Positions 8,002 to 17,548 of a stretch of 64,000 nt of DNA are shown piece after piece; the stretch's first letter is position 1, and each line of letters starts with the position of its first letter. The notes under the pieces are model-generated. The model did not search any database. It was not told the DNA's origin and was given only the letters and a program-made list of their open reading frames with translations. The stretch spans positions 62,001 to 126,000 of the forward strand of contig VGXS01000006.1 in NCBI GenBank assembly GCA_016873225.1. The letters run 5' to 3'. Position numbers and translations under genes: made by a program. The DNA comes from Planctomycetota bacterium. Its GTDB lineage: Bacteria; Planctomycetota; Planctomycetia; Gemmatales; Gemmataceae.

Positions 8002-9932
8002 CGGATGTCTCCATCGCGGCGGGTGACCCCGGCGCGGTCAAGGTATTCGCACAACGGAACGGCGAACTTTCGGGAAGTTCCCAGAATCGTGCGGATGTCG
8101 GCGACAAGCAAACCGGTGTTCGAGGATGCCAGTTCCTTCAACTTATCAACCACAAGCCTGCGCATTTCCTGTTCGCGGGATGAGTGAAGCCACATCCCCT
8201 CGGCGAACGGGACAATCCAGCCCTCGGCCTCGCAGACATCGAGAATTTCCTTGAGATGTGAGGCGTTGGCGCCCGCGATGGCCTTGAGGTCATCTGCATC
8301 GGGAGGCGTGAAGGCTTTTTCCCGGAACTGCTGGACAATCTGTTCCTTCAGCCGCCTTTGCGCCGTGGTGAGACGGGGCTTGAAGTCGGGCAGACCGACC
8401 CGGCCCATGGGGCCGACCAACGCCTTGCGCGCCACAAGCCTGTCGAGGATCGCGGCCACAAGTGGGGTGTCGCCCAGGTAATCGAGGCCGGCCTCTACTT
8501 TCTGGCGCTCATGATGGCCCAGCAGGGGATACTTGCCGTGCAGCTTGTCCGCGGTGGCCAGAAGCCGCGATTCCAATTCCACGACGCGGTCGGCCTCGAG
8601 CACCACCCTGCGGGTTCCTCCCGCCGGTATCACGATCAACTGCCCGGATTGCAAGCCGGTGGCGATCCAACGGGCGGCATCCTCCATCGGCATGCCGGCA
8701 TCACGAACAAGGGCGCCGGCCGAGACTCCACCAAAGCCCGCGAACCAGCAGGCCATGCGGCATCGGGCGTCGGCATCGTGGCCCACCTGCTTTTCGAGGT
8801 GCTCGAGGTCTTCGACATGCCTGCGCCGGATCTTCCGGGCGGTTGGCTGGATCACCCGTCCGCCGCCCAGGGTGGTGCGTCCCGAGGCATCGCGCAGCAC
8901 CACCGCTTGTCCCCATGTGGCGGTGATGGGTGATTCAATGAAAAGCTGGGCCAAGGCCTCGTCGCCCGGGGCCACGCGGTCGCAGTCGAGCAGGGAGAGG
9001 GTGGCCAGGCATTCGGAGGTGCCCAGGTGCAAGCGGAGTTGCTGCCGGTGCCTCAGGGGGCGGGGCGCGTTGGCCAAGGCGCGGACGCGCAGCGAAACGA
9101 CCCGGGAAGGGACAAGAAGGCCGGGCGTGGCGACTTCTTGGCCGCGGGCAACCTCCTCATGCCTGACGCCGGCGAGGTTGAGCGCGGCGCGCATTCCGGC
9201 CGAAACGCTTTCGGCGGGCTTGTCGTGCCGGTGGATGGCGCGCACACGCACCGATTGGCCCGACGGCAGCCAGGTGACCTCATCGCCCACCCGCACAGCT
9301 CCTGACATCACGGTTCCGGTGACCACGGTGCCATGCCCTTGAACGACGAAACTGCGGTCGATGGCCATGCGGAACCAGCCGGGGTCCATCGAACGGGGGT
9401 TTCCGGCGCAATCGGCGCAGGCACGCACCAGGGCGTCGCGGAGTTCTTCCAAACCCATTCCTGAACTGGCTGAGGTGTGCACCAAAGAGGCATCGTCAAG
9501 GAAGGAACCGCGAACCAGTTCCCGCACCTCGAGTTCCACGACTTCCCGGGTGGTCTGGTCGACGAGGTCGCACTTGGTGAGGGCGATCACACCGTGCCGA
9601 ATGCCAAGCAGCCGAAGGATTTCCAGATGCTCGCGGGTTTGCGGCATGATCGAGTCGTCGGCGGCGACGACCAGCATGGCCAAGTCGAAGCCCGTGGCGC
9701 CGGCCAGCATGTTGCGGATGAACCGCTCATGGCCGGGCACATCCACCACGCCCAGTTGGTAACCGGGCAATTCAAGCCTCGCGAAGCCGATATCGATGGT
9801 GATGCCGCGGGCCTTTTCCTCGGGCAACCGGTCGCAATCGATGCCTGTGAGGGCCCGAACCAGCGAGGTTTTGCCATGGTCGATGTGCCCGGCTGTGCCA
9901 AGGATCAACGACCGTGTCACCGTGGTATCCAT
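7974..9932 (-). CDS. selB: Selenocysteine-specific translation elongation factor
   Basis: SelB delivers selenocysteinyl-tRNA to UGA codons marked by a SECIS element. The 652-residue chain begins with an EF-Tu-like GTPase: G1 GHIDHGKT (about 15-22), switch region [15 protein letters not shown]3 DVPGHERF, G4 TKCD. Domains II-III follow, then winged-helix domains at the C-terminus that bind the SECIS RNA (final part [23 protein letters not shown]). Start at 9932 gives the usual SelB N-terminus ([16 protein letters not shown]); a much longer open frame reaches 10322 but its extra N-terminus is not SelB-like and runs over the divergent gene. The gene starts 63 bases from that plus-strand isomerase gene. 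Confidence 0.95.
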   Translation of the reverse strand: MDTTVTRSLILGTAGHIDHGKTSLVRALTGIDCDRLPEEKARGITIDIGFARLELPGYQLGVVDVPGHERFIRNMLAGATGFDLAMLVVAADDSIMPQTREHLEILRLLGIRHGVIALTKCDLVDQTTREVVELEVRELVRGSFLDDASLVHTSASSGMGLEELRDALVRACADCAGNPRSMDPGWFRMAIDRSFVVQGHGTVVTGTVMSGAVRVGDEVTWLPSGQSVRVRAIHRHDKPAESVSAGMRAALNLAGVRHEEVARGQEVATPGLLVPSRVVSLRVRALANAPRPLRHRQQLRLHLGTSECLATLSLLDCDRVAPGDEALAQLFIESPITATWGQAVVLRDASGRTTLGGGRVIQPTARKIRRRHVEDLEHLEKQVGHDADARCRMACWFAGFGGVSAGALVRDAGMPMEDAARWIATGLQSGQLIVIPAGGTRRVVLEADRVVELESRLLATADKLHGKYPLLGHHERQKVEAGLDYLGDTPLVAAILDRLVARKALVGPMGRVGLPDFKPRLTTAQRRLKEQIVQQFREKAFTPPDADDLKAIAGANASHLKEILDVCEAEGWIVPFAEGMWLHSSREQEMRRLVVDKLKELASSNTGLLVADIRTILGTSRKFAVPLCEYLDRAGVTRRDGDIRWLATPIRN

Positions 9933-9995
9933 GAGAAGTATTGTAAACCGCCATGCAAATCGTTGGGATGTGCTGTTGGCAAGGAGGCTGGATCC

Positions 9996-10634
9996 ATGAT
10001 TGGCGTGAAATTGGCCCCCAAGGCATTCCTGGACCATGTCGCGGGCATGGCCGGGCGTCTCGACCCCACCCAGGTGCAGGCCTTGGGGGATGCGGTGGCC
10101 GCGTGTTACGACCGCGACGGCACCGTGTTCGTGATCGGCAACGGCGGAAGCGGATCGAACGCCTCGCACCTTTGCGAGGATCTCAACAAGGGTTCCCTCA
10201 GGCGGGCCGATTTCGACGACCCTAACATTCGGCGCATCCGCGTGATGTCGCTGACGGATTGCACCCCGGCCATCCTGGCCTGGGGCAATGACGAGGGATA
10301 CGACCGCATTTTCCTCGAACAACTCAAGAACTTCGCCCGGGCGGGGGACCTTCTCATCGCGATCAGCGGTTCAGGAAACAGCCCGAACATCCTGCGCGCG
10401 GTCGAATGGGCCAAGTTGAACCGGCTCAAGACTTTCGGAGTCACCGGGTACGACGGTGGCAAGCTCAGGCCGCTGGCCGAGCAAGGCTTGCATGTCGATT
10501 CATGGGACATGGGTGTCGTGGAGTGCCTCCACCTGATCGCGTTCCACTGGGTGGTTGACGACATGCACCGACGCATCGGGCTTCGGAATGTCGCGCCGGA
10601 AAAAGCCGTGCTCGATTCGCGCCTTGGCGTTTGA
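9996..10634 (+). CDS. SIS-domain sugar-phosphate isomerase (GmhA-like)
   Basis: A 212-residue cytosolic protein with one SIS (sugar isomerase) fold. Phosphosugar-binding motifs are visible: [14 protein letters not shown] near residue 50 and [12 protein letters not shown] in the second half, followed by the family end motif [20 protein letters not shown]. This pattern is closest to sedoheptulose-7-phosphate isomerase (GmhA), which opens ADP-heptose synthesis; however, the partner genes (hldE, gmhB) are not here, so the substrate is uncertain. AAGGAGG lies 9 bases before the ATG. A G+C-rich hairpin just after the stop (about 10633-10655) could end the message but lacks a T-run. Confidence 0.8.
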   Translation: MIGVKLAPKAFLDHVAGMAGRLDPTQVQALGDAVAACYDRDGTVFVIGNGGSGSNASHLCEDLNKGSLRRADFDDPNIRRIRVMSLTDCTPAILAWGNDEGYDRIFLEQLKNFARAGDLLIAISGSGNSPNILRAVEWAKLNRLKTFGVTGYDGGKLRPLAEQGLHVDSWDMGVVECLHLIAFHWVVDDMHRRIGLRNVAPEKAVLDSRLGV

Positions 10635-10703
10635 GGGGGCGACGAAGCGCCTCCGGATTCCTATGCTTCACCAGAATGCATAGCGAAAAAACGGAGGCTT
10701 GGA

Positions 10704-11819
10704 ATGGTCGGAAGGCTGGCGCTTGAAAACGGTTGCGTTTTCACGGGAAGGGCGTTTGGAGCCCCCGGCCGCAGCGTCGGGGAAGTCGTTTTCAACACCA
10801 GCATGATGGGATACCAGGAAATCCTGACGGACCCATCCTATTGCGGCCAAATCGTCACCATGACCTACCCCCACATTGGCAATGTGGGCGTGAACGACGA
10901 GGACTTGGAATCCGGCCGCGTTCATGCGAGGGGTTTCGTGGTCCGCGACCTCTCGCCGATGGTAAGCAATTACCGCTCCCAAGGTGATTTGGCGAGCTAT
11001 CTTCAGCGAGCTGGCGTGTTCGGCATCGAGGGGATCGACACGAGGGCCCTGGTGCGAATGCTGCGCACCGGTGGCGCCATGCGCGGAGTCCTTTCCAGCG
11101 GGGATGAATCGGCGGCTCAACTTGTCGAGATCGCCCGCAACAGCCCGTCCATGGCTGGAAGCGACCTTGTCAAGGAGGTTACCCCCCGGGCCACTTATCA
11201 GTGGGTCGATGGATTCACCAATCCGCTGGTCACCTACCTCCCCGCCCATGCGCCCAAAAAGTCGGTCGTGGCGATCGACTTCGGAATGAAGCGCAACATC
11301 CTTCGGTGCCTCACCCAGGTGGGTTGCGCCGTGACGGTGCTTCCCGGCACGGCCACGACGGAACAGGTTTTGGCTCTCAATCCCGATGGCGTGTTCCTTT
11401 CCAATGGTCCCGGTGATCCCGCCGCCGTCACCTACGCGATTGACGCCATTCGCGGCCTCATCGGCAGGAAACCGATGTTCGGCATCTGCCTGGGGCACCA
11501 GCTTCTGGGTTTGGCGCTGGGGGCCAAGTCGTTCAAGCTCAAGTTCGGGCATCGAGGCGGCAATCACCCGGTGCGCCAATTAAGTACCGGCAAGGTGGAG
11601 ATCACCAGCCAAAACCACGGCTTCGCGATCGACCCCTCGACCCTTCCCGGTGATGTGGAGGTGAGCCACATCAACCTCAACGACAACACGCTCGAGGGCA
11701 TGAGGCACAGGAAGCATCCCGTCTTCTCGGTGCAGTACCATCCCGAGGCCTCCGCCGGTCCCCACGATTCGAGTTACCTGTTCCTTGAGTTCGCCCGACA
11801 ACTGGGGATTGAAGGCTGA
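10704..11819 (+). CDS. carA: Carbamoyl-phosphate synthase, small (glutaminase) subunit
   Basis: CarA hydrolyses glutamine and passes ammonia to CarB for carbamoyl phosphate, the precursor of pyrimidines and arginine. The 371-residue length is typical. The N-terminal CarA domain shows EVVFNTSMMGYQEILTDPSY and DTRALVRMLRTGGAMRGVL. The class I amidotransferase domain has SNGPGDPA, the nucleophile motif GICLGHQLLG (Cys about 262), TSQNHGFAID and the His/Glu motif YHPEASAGPHDS. carB is not in the window, so the two subunit genes are unlinked here. Confidence 0.95.
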   Translation: MVGRLALENGCVFTGRAFGAPGRSVGEVVFNTSMMGYQEILTDPSYCGQIVTMTYPHIGNVGVNDEDLESGRVHARGFVVRDLSPMVSNYRSQGDLASYLQRAGVFGIEGIDTRALVRMLRTGGAMRGVLSSGDESAAQLVEIARNSPSMAGSDLVKEVTPRATYQWVDGFTNPLVTYLPAHAPKKSVVAIDFGMKRNILRCLTQVGCAVTVLPGTATTEQVLALNPDGVFLSNGPGDPAAVTYAIDAIRGLIGRKPMFGICLGHQLLGLALGAKSFKLKFGHRGGNHPVRQLSTGKVEITSQNHGFAIDPSTLPGDVEVSHINLNDNTLEGMRHRKHPVFSVQYHPEASAGPHDSSYLFLEFARQLGIEG

Positions 11820-12169
11820 GGACGGCGCGGTTCGTGACTGGCCACGGCCCCCTCCGCAAGTGCATCAACTTCTCCCAAATGCTGGCGCCTTCGGGGCCTG
11901 AAGGCCCTTCAGCAGGGAATACATCCCTGTGACCCTTTCACCAGACATCTTTTCCCCATGATGTTCAAGGAAAATGAAACAGGCACTCGCGCGACAGGGC
12001 CCTCGGTGAACAACGGCCAACCACCTTGAACCGATGCTCGCGCCGAAAGATGCGGATTCTCCCGGTTGGCGGTCGAGTGGAAAAGCCGACAGCATTGAAT
12101 AAACAAACAATTGTCAAGGTGACTTCGGTGTGCCAACCGTCCGCCCCGATCCTCATGCACTGGGAAACG
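11820..12169. other. Intergenic stretch between carA and the desaturase gene, with two short inverted repeats
   Basis: No convincing gene was found in these 350 bases; an in-frame extension of the desaturase back to 12026 has no conserved-looking sequence. Two inverted repeats lie close together: CTGAAGG-C-CCTTCAG at 11898-11912, whose one-base centre suits a protein-binding palindrome more than a hairpin, and CAGGGA-ATACA-TCCCTG at 11913-11929. They could end the carA message or control the desaturase, but neither has a T-run. Confidence 0.4.
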
Positions 12170-13075
12170 ATGAGCCAAATCCAACTTTCAAACCAACCGG
12201 ACTTGGAAACCGCTTTCTTCAATCCGCCCCGCTTCCGCCCCGGTCACATCAACTGGCAAAATCTTGTTTTCATGGTGTTGATGCATATTGGCGCCTTGGC
12301 GGCGTTGTTCCATTTCAGTTGGAGTGGCGCGGCCGTCATGGCCGTTCTTTATTGTTTCACCGGATGTATCGGAATCACTCTTGGTTACCACCGGATGATG
12401 GCGCACAGGGGCCTTTCCCTTCATCCCGTGGCTCGTTTCGTCTCGCATTTGGCCGGGGCGCTGGCGCTGCAGGGCAAGCCGTTTTTATGGGCCCTTGTCC
12501 ACCGGGTGCATCATGCCCGATCCGATCGGCCCGGCGACCCTCATTCCCCGCTGCATGGCACATGGTGGTCGCATGTCATATGGTTGGTCTGCCGGCGGGA
12601 TCCGGCCATGGTCGGCGTGCTTCAGCAGAGGTACATCCCCGACCTCTTGAAGGAACCGGTCGGACGGTTTTTTCAAAGGACCTACGGGGTGTGGAATGTC
12701 GCCATGGGCATGGTCCTTTACGCGCTGGGCGGTTTGCCTTGGCTGCTGTGGGGCATATGCCTCAGGGTGGTCTTGGTCTGGCACATGACCTGGCTGATCA
12801 ACTCGGCGAGCCACATTTGGGGTTACCGGAATTACCAGACAGCCGATGGTTCACGGAACCTCTGGTGGGTGGCCCTGTTCACATTCGGTGAAGGATGGCA
12901 CAACAACCACCATGCCCAGCCGGCCTCGGCGTATCATGGACATCGTTGGTGGGAGATCGATCCCACCGGATGGGTTATTTCGGCGTTTCGGATCGGCAGG
13001 CTCGCCAGCCGGGTGCGCATGCCCAAAAAGCCCGGTCAACGGCATACGGAGATGCCCAGGGGCGCCCTCGCCTGA
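12170..13075 (+). CDS. Acyl-CoA/acyl-lipid delta-9-type fatty acid desaturase
   Basis: A 301-residue integral-membrane di-iron desaturase that puts a double bond into fatty acyl chains. All three histidine boxes are present: HRMMAH (about 74-79), HRVHH (111-115) and HNNHH (244-248), with the GDPHSP motif after box two and membrane segments at about 32-72 and 172-212. This matches the bacterial stearoyl-CoA desaturase family. Start chosen at ATG 12170 (MSQIQLSNQ), with a weak GGGAAA upstream; ATG 12155 is also possible. No electron donor gene lies next to it. Cold control of membrane fluidity is the usual role, but nothing in the sequence shows how this gene is regulated. Confidence 0.88.
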   Translation: MSQIQLSNQPDLETAFFNPPRFRPGHINWQNLVFMVLMHIGALAALFHFSWSGAAVMAVLYCFTGCIGITLGYHRMMAHRGLSLHPVARFVSHLAGALALQGKPFLWALVHRVHHARSDRPGDPHSPLHGTWWSHVIWLVCRRDPAMVGVLQQRYIPDLLKEPVGRFFQRTYGVWNVAMGMVLYALGGLPWLLWGICLRVVLVWHMTWLINSASHIWGYRNYQTADGSRNLWWVALFTFGEGWHNNHHAQPASAYHGHRWWEIDPTGWVISAFRIGRLASRVRMPKKPGQRHTEMPRGALA

Positions 13076-13139
13076 ACTGCTGGCGCCGTCCTTGTCTTTT
13101 CTAGCCATGATTCGTCCCAAGCCCGGTTGACGGGTCGGT

Positions 13140-15446
13140 TCACAGCATATTGCCGGGGTCCACATCGACGGCGATCTCGGCGCCACCGTCGGGCCGGCAG
13201 GATGCCAGCGCCGCCCTGGCCACCGAGTGCAGGTGTCGGGAATCGGGGGACAGGATCAGCAGGTGCCGCCGATGATAGTCGTTGAGCCTGGCGACCGGCG
13301 CGACCGCCGGGCCCAGCAACTTGATCGGCCGTTTGGGTTCGGCCGACTCATGCGCCAGCCGGCAGGCGCCGGCAAAGCGGGAAGCGTAATCATCGGCAGC
13401 CTTCTCGTCACGGGCTCGGATGATGATCCTGATCATTCGCTGGAAGGGAGGGTAGCCGAGCATTTCCCTCTGCTCCATTTCGCCCCGAGAGAAAGCCAGG
13501 AAGTCGTGCCGCGCCGCCAGGGCCACCGCGTCATGCTCGGGGTTGAGGGTCTGGACGATCACCCGGCCTGGAGATTCACCCCGGCCGCAGCGCCCGGCAA
13601 CCTGGGTAAGCAACTGGAATGTTCGTTCCGAGGCGCGGAAGTCGGGCATGTGGAGCGCCGCGTCAGCCTGGATCACGCCGACCAGGGTGACTCCCGGAAA
13701 GTCGAGACCCTTGGCCACCATCTGGGTGCCAAGCAGCACCTGGACAAGCCTGTTGCGGAACGCCTCAAGGGTTTGGGCATGGCTTCCGGGCTTGCCCATC
13801 GTGTCGCTGTCCATGCGCCTGATCACGGCACCGGGCAAGTGGCGCTGGAGTTCCTCATGCACCTTCTCGGTTCCCAGTCCCTGGTACCTCACCGTGGTCT
13901 TTCGGCAGGCGGGGCACTCGTCGCTTGGCGGTTGGTGGAAGCCGCAGTGATGGCACATCAGGATGTTGCGTTCACGATGGAAAGTGAGCGACAGGTCGCA
14001 GAACCTGCATGTGGCCGTTTCGCCGCACCCCGGGCAAACGACAAAGGGTGAATAACCCCGCCGATTGAGGAACAGGATGGCCTGGCCACCCGCGCGCAGC
14101 GCGTGCTTGAGGGCGTGAACCAGCGGGTCGCTCAGGGCGCGGCCCGGTGGAACCCGCGCCGGGGGATGCCGCATGTCGAGCACCTCCACCCTGGGAAGCG
14201 GTCGGTCCTCCACCCTCCGGGTGAGGTCGAGTCGGGTGTAGACCCCCCTTGCGGCATTGAACCAAGATTCCAGCGAAGGGGTCGCCGAGCCGAGGATCGC
14301 GGGAATGCGAAGCAGGCTGGCGCGCATGACGGCGACATCGCGGCCGTGGTAGCGCGGCGTGGATTCCTGCTTGAAACTCGGTTCGTGCTCCTCGTCGACG
14401 ACGATCAGGCCGAGGTTGGGGGCGGGCGCGAAGACGGCGCTCCGGGCGCCGATCACGACCTGGGCCCTGCCGGCGGCAACCTTGCGCCACCGGTTTTGCC
14501 GCTCCGACTCGGAAAGGTGGCTGTGAAGCACGGCCACGGAGGTGAACCTCTCGGCGAACCGCGCCTCGGTTTGCGGCGTCAGGCTGATTTCCGGCACCAA
14601 GACCAGCGCTTGCCTGCCTCGCGCCACCACTTTCTCGATGGCGCTCATGTAAACTTCCGTCTTGCCGCTGCCCGTGACTCCCAGAAGCAGGAACGGCGCG
14701 AAGTCGTCGCCCGTCAGCGACGGTTCCAGCCGCGAAAGGACCTCGGATTGCTCGGGGGTGAGGGGGTGAGCGCGGGCCATGGGCGAGGACGGGCTTTCGG
14801 CCGCCTCCGGCCTCACCACCTTCCTGGCGAATCCCCTCGTGACGATTCCATCCACCACGCTGCTGGAGCATCCCATGGCGGCCAGCAGCGCCGAGGTTTC
14901 CATTCCGGCGGGCGACATCCTGAGGTGTTCGAGAACCTCGGATTGCCTGGGGGTGAGCTTGGGAGGTTCGGCGGGAAGGTCGTCTGTCGGAGTGGGAACC
15001 AGCCAGGATGCCCTTGGAGGCGGCCCCTCGGCCTTGCGGCGGACTCCCGCCGGCACCACGGCCTGAAGCACCTGGCCCCATCCGCACAGGTAGTAACGGG
15101 ACATCCATCGGGTCAGGTCAAGCAGGTGTCCGTCCACCAGCGGTTCGGGATCCAGCACCCTGATGATCGGCTTGCATGGGCGGTCGGGCGCCTCGGTGCG
15201 AACGGCGACGCACCAGCCACGGTCGGGCTTGGCGCCCAGGGGAGCGATGATTCGCTTGCCGACGGCGACATCGCCGGCCAAGGAGGCCGGAACCGAATAG
15301 GTGTACGGGACTTCCAGCGGGCGGTCGAAAACCAGGTCGGCATACAGGGCGGCCGGTTCGGCGGGTGGCGGGGGAGGTGGGTCCGGGTCGCCGAAGAGCG
15401 ATTGCGTTTCGGCCATGCGAGCCATCCGGCCGGACTCCGGCACCAT
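13140..15446 (-). CDS. priA: Primosomal replication restart helicase N'
   Basis: PriA reloads the replicative helicase at stalled forks. The 768-residue protein has the N-terminal DNA-binding domain (YTYSVPASLAGDVAVGKRIIAPLG), superfamily 2 helicase motifs (Walker A GVTGSGKTEVYM, Walker B VVDEEHEPSFKQ, motif III GSATPS), and the inserted zinc-binding block with paired cysteines (CPGCGETATCRFC, CHHCG, CPAC). The C-terminal motif VAGRCGRGE is also present. A proline run (PPPPPPAEP) near residue 25 is extra. It is followed by an empty 64-base gap and convergent with the desaturase gene. Confidence 0.95.
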   Translation of the reverse strand: MVPESGRMARMAETQSLFGDPDPPPPPPAEPAALYADLVFDRPLEVPYTYSVPASLAGDVAVGKRIIAPLGAKPDRGWCVAVRTEAPDRPCKPIIRVLDPEPLVDGHLLDLTRWMSRYYLCGWGQVLQAVVPAGVRRKAEGPPPRASWLVPTPTDDLPAEPPKLTPRQSEVLEHLRMSPAGMETSALLAAMGCSSSVVDGIVTRGFARKVVRPEAAESPSSPMARAHPLTPEQSEVLSRLEPSLTGDDFAPFLLLGVTGSGKTEVYMSAIEKVVARGRQALVLVPEISLTPQTEARFAERFTSVAVLHSHLSESERQNRWRKVAAGRAQVVIGARSAVFAPAPNLGLIVVDEEHEPSFKQESTPRYHGRDVAVMRASLLRIPAILGSATPSLESWFNAARGVYTRLDLTRRVEDRPLPRVEVLDMRHPPARVPPGRALSDPLVHALKHALRAGGQAILFLNRRGYSPFVVCPGCGETATCRFCDLSLTFHRERNILMCHHCGFHQPPSDECPACRKTTVRYQGLGTEKVHEELQRHLPGAVIRRMDSDTMGKPGSHAQTLEAFRNRLVQVLLGTQMVAKGLDFPGVTLVGVIQADAALHMPDFRASERTFQLLTQVAGRCGRGESPGRVIVQTLNPEHDAVALAARHDFLAFSRGEMEQREMLGYPPFQRMIRIIIRARDEKAADDYASRFAGACRLAHESAEPKRPIKLLGPAVAPVARLNDYHRRHLLILSPDSRHLHSVARAALASCRPDGGAEIAVDVDPGNML

Positions 15447-15465
15447 GCCTGAATCCGACTCGATT

Positions 15466-16077
15466 CTACAGCCGCCAACCCGTCCGGGCGTCGTCGGGGA
15501 CGAGATCCTTGACCAGGCTTTGGCGTATGTCGGCGCTGATCGGGTGGCTTGCCTCGTTGTAATCCCCGGAACGGATGGAAAACCAGACGCCAGTGGCCGG
15601 ATCCGTCAGCGGTTCCAGGTCGGTATGCTCCGGCAGGAATTGCACCCAATGCGCCGTTCCCCAGCAGCGGTCCTCGGGATTGGCGGACAGGATGTTGGCT
15701 CGCAGGGTTTTCTCCGGGCCAAGGTGCATCGCGATGTCCTGCCCGGTGAGGCCGCGCCAGGTTTCCAAGTCGGCCCCGGGAGCGCCCGGAGTGTCAAGCA
15801 GCAGGGCCGCCTGCAGTCCGCCCGCCGAGGGAAGCAGCATGTTGTGATGGTCGAGTTCGCGCTGCTGGGCCTTCGGATCGTTGAGGCGGGCCATCGCGAT
15901 GACCTGCTGGACGCGGAACCATAGGGTCTGCCGGTCCTCGAACACCAGGGTGGCCCGGGGGCCCATCCGAACCTTGCGGTACCGGTCCACATACCGCATG
16001 TGCTTGGCGAGGTGTTCATCCTGGCCGGCCAGGAACTCCTCGGGGGGGATGATCAGGTCGAGTGTCAATGGGCGCAC
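15466..16077 (-). CDS. DUF3501 family protein
   Basis: A 203-residue cytosolic protein matching DUF3501 along its length, with the typical opening PLTLDLIIPPEEFLAGQ, RKVRMGPRATLVFEDRQTLWFRVQQVI and a late GVWFSIRSGDYNEA segment. Its function is unknown; relatives often sit near rubrerythrin or iron-sulphur oxidoreductase genes, which I do not see here. The start is a GTG at 16077 with GGAGG about 9 bases upstream. priA follows on the same strand after 20 bases, so the two are probably co-transcribed. Confidence 0.78.
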   Translation of the reverse strand: MRPLTLDLIIPPEEFLAGQDEHLAKHMRYVDRYRKVRMGPRATLVFEDRQTLWFRVQQVIAMARLNDPKAQQRELDHHNMLLPSAGGLQAALLLDTPGAPGADLETWRGLTGQDIAMHLGPEKTLRANILSANPEDRCWGTAHWVQFLPEHTDLEPLTDPATGVWFSIRSGDYNEASHPISADIRQSLVKDLVPDDARTGWRL

Positions 16078-16209
16078 CGCTTCCGCCTCCGCTTCCGGAT
16101 TTCAACCTGAAAACATTGCCGGGATCAAGACGGCCGCTTCCGGCCATCGGTATCGCAACGGAACAGGCGCCCGGTTAGGATTCGGCTAGTTGATGGAGGA
16201 ATCGGAGCC

Positions 16210-17544
16210 ATGACGGGACGGAATCTGGGCTGGATCTTGGGTGTTTTGGCCGTAAGCGTTTTCGGCCTTGCCGTGAGCCGGTCGGCCCCTTCCCGGGGTC
16301 GCGACAGCGACTACGAGATGGCGCGGCTCATGGTGGATGTGCTGCAGGAAGTCCGCCAGCGGTATGTGCGCGAACTCAAGCCCGAGGAACAACGCCAGCT
16401 GGTTGAGGCGATGATCAATGGCGGCCTTGAAAGGCTCGACCCCCATTCCAGCTACATCAACCCGCAGGATTACAAGCAGTTCTCCAGGGCCAGCAAGGGC
16501 TCGTTCGGAGGCGTGGGAATCAGCCTTGGCGTCGATTTGCAGAAGGGAAGCCGGCTGACGGTTCTCAGTCCGATCGTCGGCACGCCAGCTTACAACGCCG
16601 GCATTTTGGCCGGCGACATCATCTCCAAGATCAACGGAAAAAGCACCGAGAACCTCGGCATCAGCGAGGCGATCGACATGATCCAGGGCGAACCCGGAAC
16701 CGAGGTCGTTCTCACCGTGGTCCATGAGGGGGAGAAAAAACCAGTTGATTACACCCTCAAGCGAGACATCATCCGCGTCCAGAGCGTGATCGGAGACTCC
16801 CGGTTGCCCGATGGCAACCCGGACTTCATGCTCGACAAGGAGCGCAAGATCGCCTATGTCCGCATTTCAAGCTTCGCCGAGACCACGGTTGGCGAGCTCA
16901 AGGCGGCCCTCGCCGCGATCCAGGCCGCCGGCGCCCGGGCCCTTGTGATCGACCTCCGGTACAACCCCGGCGGCCTCCTGAGTGCCGCGGTCGAGATTTC
17001 CGACATGTTCCTCGACGATGGGGTGATCGTTTCCACCCGAGGCCGCAACCAGCAAGACCAGGTCTATTCGGCGCACAGGGATGGAACGATGTTTCTGCCC
17101 GCCAAGCAGTTTCCCATCGCCTTGCTTGTGAACCGTTATTCGGCGAGCGCCAGCGAGATCCTTTCCGCGGCGCTGCAAGACCACGGCCGCGCCATCGTGG
17201 TGGGCGAGCGGTCGTTTGGCAAGGGCAGCGTCCAGAATGTCATTCCGATGGAAAGCCAGGCGAGCGCTCTCAAGCTCACCACGGCCAGCTACTGGCGGCC
17301 AAGCGGCAAGAATATCCACCGATTCCCCGACAGCAAGGAAACCGACGAGTGGGGCGTGAAGCCTTCAGAGGGAATGGAAGTGAAGCTGGAGGACAAGGAA
17401 CGGGTCGACTACCAGCGCTGGCGAAGCGACCGTGATGTGGTTCGCGAAGCCGGCAAGCCGCACAGCCCCGTGCTTCCCGACTTCAAGGACAGGGTTCTCG
17501 GCAAGGCCTTGGAGGCGGTTCGCGCGGCCATGCCCGCCAACTGA
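16210..17544 (+). CDS. S41 family C-terminal processing protease (CtpA-like)
   Basis: A 444-residue periplasmic serine protease that recognises C-terminal tails. An N-terminal membrane/signal segment (about residues 8-22) is followed by the helical DYEMARLMVDVLQEV region, a PDZ domain (about 95-185, GVGISLGV and the GIL-AGDIISKING loop) and the S41 catalytic core: IDLRYNPGGLL, NRYSASASEILSAALQD holding the serine, and GERSFGKGSVQN holding the lysine. GGAGG lies 11 or so bases upstream of the ATG. It heads a plus-strand trio with a pseudouridine synthase 4 bases after its stop. Confidence 0.93.
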   Translation: MTGRNLGWILGVLAVSVFGLAVSRSAPSRGRDSDYEMARLMVDVLQEVRQRYVRELKPEEQRQLVEAMINGGLERLDPHSSYINPQDYKQFSRASKGSFGGVGISLGVDLQKGSRLTVLSPIVGTPAYNAGILAGDIISKINGKSTENLGISEAIDMIQGEPGTEVVLTVVHEGEKKPVDYTLKRDIIRVQSVIGDSRLPDGNPDFMLDKERKIAYVRISSFAETTVGELKAALAAIQAAGARALVIDLRYNPGGLLSAAVEISDMFLDDGVIVSTRGRNQQDQVYSAHRDGTMFLPAKQFPIALLVNRYSASASEILSAALQDHGRAIVVGERSFGKGSVQNVIPMESQASALKLTTASYWRPSGKNIHRFPDSKETDEWGVKPSEGMEVKLEDKERVDYQRWRSDRDVVREAGKPHSPVLPDFKDRVLGKALEAVRAAMPAN

Positions 17545-17548
17545 CCCG

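Noticed and set aside
9933-10322. N-terminal extension of selB up to 10322
   Set aside because: It crosses the divergent isomerase gene, and its sequence is not SelB-like; the GTPase domain starts at 9932.
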